The translations under genes and the position numbers were made by a program. A stretch of DNA of 8,519 bases from NCBI GenBank assembly GCA_002499945.1, contig DKYP01000099.1, forward strand, positions 1 to 8,519, read 5' to 3'. The DNA comes from Lachnoclostridium sp. UBA7097 (GTDB taxonomy: Bacteria; Bacillota; Clostridia; Lachnospirales; Lachnospiraceae). Shown one piece after another: positions 6,889 to 8,519 of this stretch. The notes beneath the pieces were generated by a model. It was not told the origin of the DNA. It saw nothing but the letters and a program-made list of their open reading frames with translations, and searched no databases. The stretch's first letter is position 1. The number at the start of each line of letters is the position of its first letter.

Positions 6889-6904
6889 TGCCAGAAAACT
6901 GGCA
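6889..6904. repeat. Inverted repeat TGCCAG-AAAA-CTGGCA at the kinase transcription start
   Basis: A perfect 6-bp inverted repeat with a 4-base spacer abuts the predicted -10 (6909-6904) and covers the expected start site near 6897. As DNA it is placed where a repressor would sit. As RNA from MATE readthrough it would form a TGCCAG-TTTT-CTGGCA hairpin followed by only TATATTTT, so it could instead be a weak terminator for the MATE gene, whose stop is 44 bases upstream. Confidence 0.45.
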
Positions 6905-6932
6905 ATATAACATATTTCCTGCTATATTGCAA
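6904..6932 (-). promoter_or_regulatory. Promoter of the kinase-regulator operon
   Basis: The minus strand has TTGCAA (6932-6927), a 17-base spacer and TATATT (6909-6904), which is a good vegetative-type promoter with a predicted start near 6897 and a leader of about 100 bases. The spacer contains GCAGGAAATAT, which nearly matches the element at the ABC promoter. Parts of this promoter (GCAATATA and TATATTGC) are themselves an 8-bp inverted repeat. Confidence 0.65.
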
Positions 6933-6947
6933 TTATTAATTTATGCT

Positions 6948-8291
6948 TTAAATATGTTCTAATTTAGCAGGGTTACGTTTCATCCATATAAATGCCGCTA
7001 TACATATTATTACAGATAATAATGAGCCCGCTGGTGCAGCAATCCCCATTGGAAATAATGAATCTGTATAATATTTTGAGGCAATATACGCCAGCGGGAT
7101 ACGGGCAAGTATAATTGAAGCAAAGTTATGTATAAACGAAACCAGTGACAGCCCATATGCACAGAAATACCCGCTAAAGCAGAAGTGGACACCTGCAAAG
7201 ATGCAGTCCCATACATAACTCCTCATATACTGCCCTCCAAGTATAATTACTTTTTCATTATCTGTAAAAAGCCTGACTGCATTTTCTGCTGTAAACTGCA
7301 TAAGTATTGTAACAGTTATACCAAATAATACAGCAATAATTGCAGCATATTTTAATGTCTGGCATGCCCTGCCGTGTTTTCTTGCCCCAATATTCTGGGC
7401 AGAAAGTGCAGATACCGCTGACAGCATGGAAGATGGTACAAGGAAAAGTATTCCTATAAGTTTTTCTACAATTCCAACTGCTGCCGCATCATTTAACCCC
7501 CTGCGGTTTGCAAAAACTGTTATTATAATAAATGCAACCTGGATAAAACCATCTTGTATGGCAACAGGAAAACCAACTTTTAAAATACTCCCAAGTACCA
7601 TTTTATCCGGCCTGAAATCTGCCCTGCATATGCCAGGTATCATTTTACGTACAATAATAACAGCAAATGCAATAACCACACTAATTGTCTGTGACAATGT
7701 TGTCCCAAGCGCAGCCCCGGCAGCCCCAAGCCCCAGTATACCAATAAAAATATAATCCAGCACAATATTAAAAACACATGCAACTGCAATAAAATACATA
7801 GGGCTCTTTGAATCCCCCATGCCACGGAAAACCGAACTAATAATATTATATGCTGTTATAAATGGTATACCCATAAAACATATCCTAAGATAAGCCACGG
7901 CTTCTTCCACAGCTTCTTCTGGTGTTGACATAATATGCACTACCGGTTCTGCGGCAGCCAGTAAAATTACCATACAAACTATGGAAAGAAACATAAAAAT
8001 TGTTGCTGTATTGCCAACAGCCTTGTTTACTTTTGCATTTTCCCCTGCCCCTGCTGCACGCCCAATTATAACAGTAGAACCCATTGCCAGACCGACAATC
8101 ATAACTGTAAGCATATGCATAACCTGGCTTCCAGCTGATACTGCTGTCGTACTTTCCACACCATTAAACTGTCCAATAATAAACAAATCTGCCATTCCAT
8201 ATAATGTCTGTAAAAAATATGAAAACAAGTATGGAACTGAGAAATATAATATTGCTTTTAAAACACTTCCTGTTGTAATTTTTTTCTCCAT
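6948..8291 (-). CDS. MATE-family multidrug/toxin efflux transporter
   Basis: This 447-residue inner-membrane antiporter would export cationic drugs or metabolites using a sodium or proton gradient. The length and hydrophobicity fit 12 transmembrane helices in two related halves. Typical MATE features are PYLFSYFLQTLYGMADLFIIG (20-40), VGLAMGSTVIIGRAAGAG (66-83), VFRGMGDSKSPMYF (154-167), VGFPVAIQDG (239-248) starting the second half, and SAQNIGARKHGRA (297-309). I prefer the ATG at 8291, which has GAGGG five bases ahead. An in-frame ATG at 8303 with AAGG ten bases ahead would add four residues and cannot be excluded. It is transcribed toward the kinase gene and has its own promoter. The long leader (about 150 bases) contains a hairpin and a tiny ORF, described separately, suggesting inducible expression. 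The specific substrate cannot be read from sequence. Confidence 0.93.
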   Translation of the reverse strand: MEKKITTGSVLKAILYFSVPYLFSYFLQTLYGMADLFIIGQFNGVESTTAVSAGSQVMHMLTVMIVGLAMGSTVIIGRAAGAGENAKVNKAVGNTATIFMFLSIVCMVILLAAAEPVVHIMSTPEEAVEEAVAYLRICFMGIPFITAYNIISSVFRGMGDSKSPMYFIAVACVFNIVLDYIFIGILGLGAAGAALGTTLSQTISVVIAFAVIIVRKMIPGICRADFRPDKMVLGSILKVGFPVAIQDGFIQVAFIIITVFANRRGLNDAAAVGIVEKLIGILFLVPSSMLSAVSALSAQNIGARKHGRACQTLKYAAIIAVLFGITVTILMQFTAENAVRLFTDNEKVIILGGQYMRSYVWDCIFAGVHFCFSGYFCAYGLSLVSFIHNFASIILARIPLAYIASKYYTDSLFPMGIAAPAGSLLSVIICIAAFIWMKRNPAKLEHI

Positions 8292-8376
8292 ATTTTCCCT
8301 CATTTCTGCTCTGCCTTATATTTTATAACTGGTATTCCATAAACCTAACGTACCATTACTGCATTCCATCCTTTCT

Positions 8377-8430
8377 GGAAATAAAAAATACACTAAACAT
8401 ACAGGTATGTCCAGTGCATTTTTTATTTCC
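8377..8430 (-). terminator. Long leader hairpin with U-run: candidate transcription attenuator for the MATE gene
   Basis: The two arms (8430-8405 and 8402-8377) pair over 26 positions, with three G-U wobbles in RNA and no mismatch. The central part CACTGGACATA / TATGTTTAGTG is followed at once by TA and six T residues (8388-8383), which in turn can pair with the A-run of the 5' arm. It lies about 13 bases after the predicted MATE transcription start and about 85 bases before the MATE ATG. It therefore sits inside the leader rather than after a gene. The structure could terminate on either strand, but no plus-strand gene ends here. Confidence 0.7.
8393..8419 (-). CDS. Candidate 8-residue leader peptide MHWTYLYV inside the MATE attenuator hairpin
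   Basis: The ATG at 8419 lies nine bases after AAGGGG (8434-8429), as strong a ribosome binding site as any in the window. The frame is MHWTYLYV then TAG (8395-8393). It spans most of the 5' arm, the loop and the start of the 3' arm of the hairpin, so a ribosome translating or stalled on it would prevent the stem from forming. Aromatic residues (W, Y, Y) are prominent in the short peptide. Chance occurrence is possible, because any A-rich terminator arm may contain ATG. The promoter, ribosome binding site and position together make translation plausible. Confidence 0.45.
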   Translation of the reverse strand: MHWTYLYV

Positions 8431-8449
8431 CCTTAAAATATTTTGGTTA

Positions 8450-8478
8450 ATCATACTACAATATTTTAACTATGTCAA
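8450..8478 (-). promoter_or_regulatory. Promoter of the MATE gene
   Basis: Perfect -35 TTGACA (8478-8473), a 17-base spacer and -10 TATGAT (8455-8450) on the minus strand give a near-consensus housekeeping promoter with a predicted start near 8443. Such strength ahead of a terminator-like hairpin suggests that control is exerted after initiation. Confidence 0.85.
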
Positions 8479-8493
8479 GAGTACCACAAAACC

Positions 8494-8510
8494 ATGCAGG
8501 ATAACCGCAT
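8494..8510. repeat. Imperfect 17-bp dyad upstream of the MATE -35
   Basis: ATGCAGGATAACCGCAT is symmetric except at three central and flanking positions (pattern ATGCnGGnnnCCnGCAT) and lies 16 bp upstream of the -35. Size and placement fit a dimeric regulator site, either for the MATE gene or for a gene beyond the right edge. It is a single copy, so it may be chance. Confidence 0.3.
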
Positions 8511-8519
8511 AAAAATTTA

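Noticed and set aside
7426..7755. Plus-strand open frame inside the MATE gene
   Set aside because: It is antisense to a well-supported MATE transporter and has no recognisable product.
8322..8375. 17-codon ORF (MECSNG...) in the MATE leader after the hairpin
   Set aside because: Its AGAAAGG directly touches the ATG, leaving no spacing for initiation, and no other support was seen.

Overview
The window comes from a low-GC, AT-rich Gram-positive genome, most likely a gut-type Clostridia (Lachnospiraceae-like). The evidence is the codon usage, strong AAGGGG/AGGAGA-type ribosome binding sites, and the family types seen: 4HB chemoreceptor, NarL-type two-component system, FtsX-type ABC transporter, MATE exporter and ROK repressor. 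Nearly everything is on the minus strand. The only plus-strand gene I see is a decayed ROK fragment.

From left to right: (1) the N-terminal 343 residues of a methyl-accepting chemotaxis protein, cut by the left edge, with a palindromic candidate operator upstream. (2) A decay scar at about 1199-1887, where the C-terminal tail of a HAD-type phosphatase (minus, with its intrinsic terminator) lies head-to-head with an internally deleted ROK-family repressor (plus). Neither is intact. (3) A three-gene ABC operon (4861 to 1906, minus): FtsX/MacB-like permease, ATPase, second FtsX-like permease. (4) A two-gene sensor operon (6798 to 4991, minus): HisKA_3 histidine kinase and NarL/FixJ response regulator, closed by an intrinsic terminator just before the ABC promoter. 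(5) A MATE-family multidrug exporter (8291 to 6948, minus) with a near-consensus promoter and an unusual leader.

The likely logic is that the kinase senses a membrane or extracellular signal, phosphorylates the regulator, and the regulator switches on the adjacent split ABC exporter. A shared motif, GCAGG(G)AAATAT, occurs in both the kinase promoter and the ABC promoter and is a candidate regulator site. The MATE exporter may be controlled separately by transcription attenuation. Its transcript should start directly before an 8-codon ORF (MHWTYLYV) with a strong ribosome binding site, and that ORF is embedded in a 54-nt hairpin followed by a U-run. This is the architecture of translation-sensing attenuators on resistance genes and is the most interesting signal in the window. 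No tRNA, rRNA, CRISPR array or insertion sequence was seen. All product calls come from reading the sequence, without database searches.
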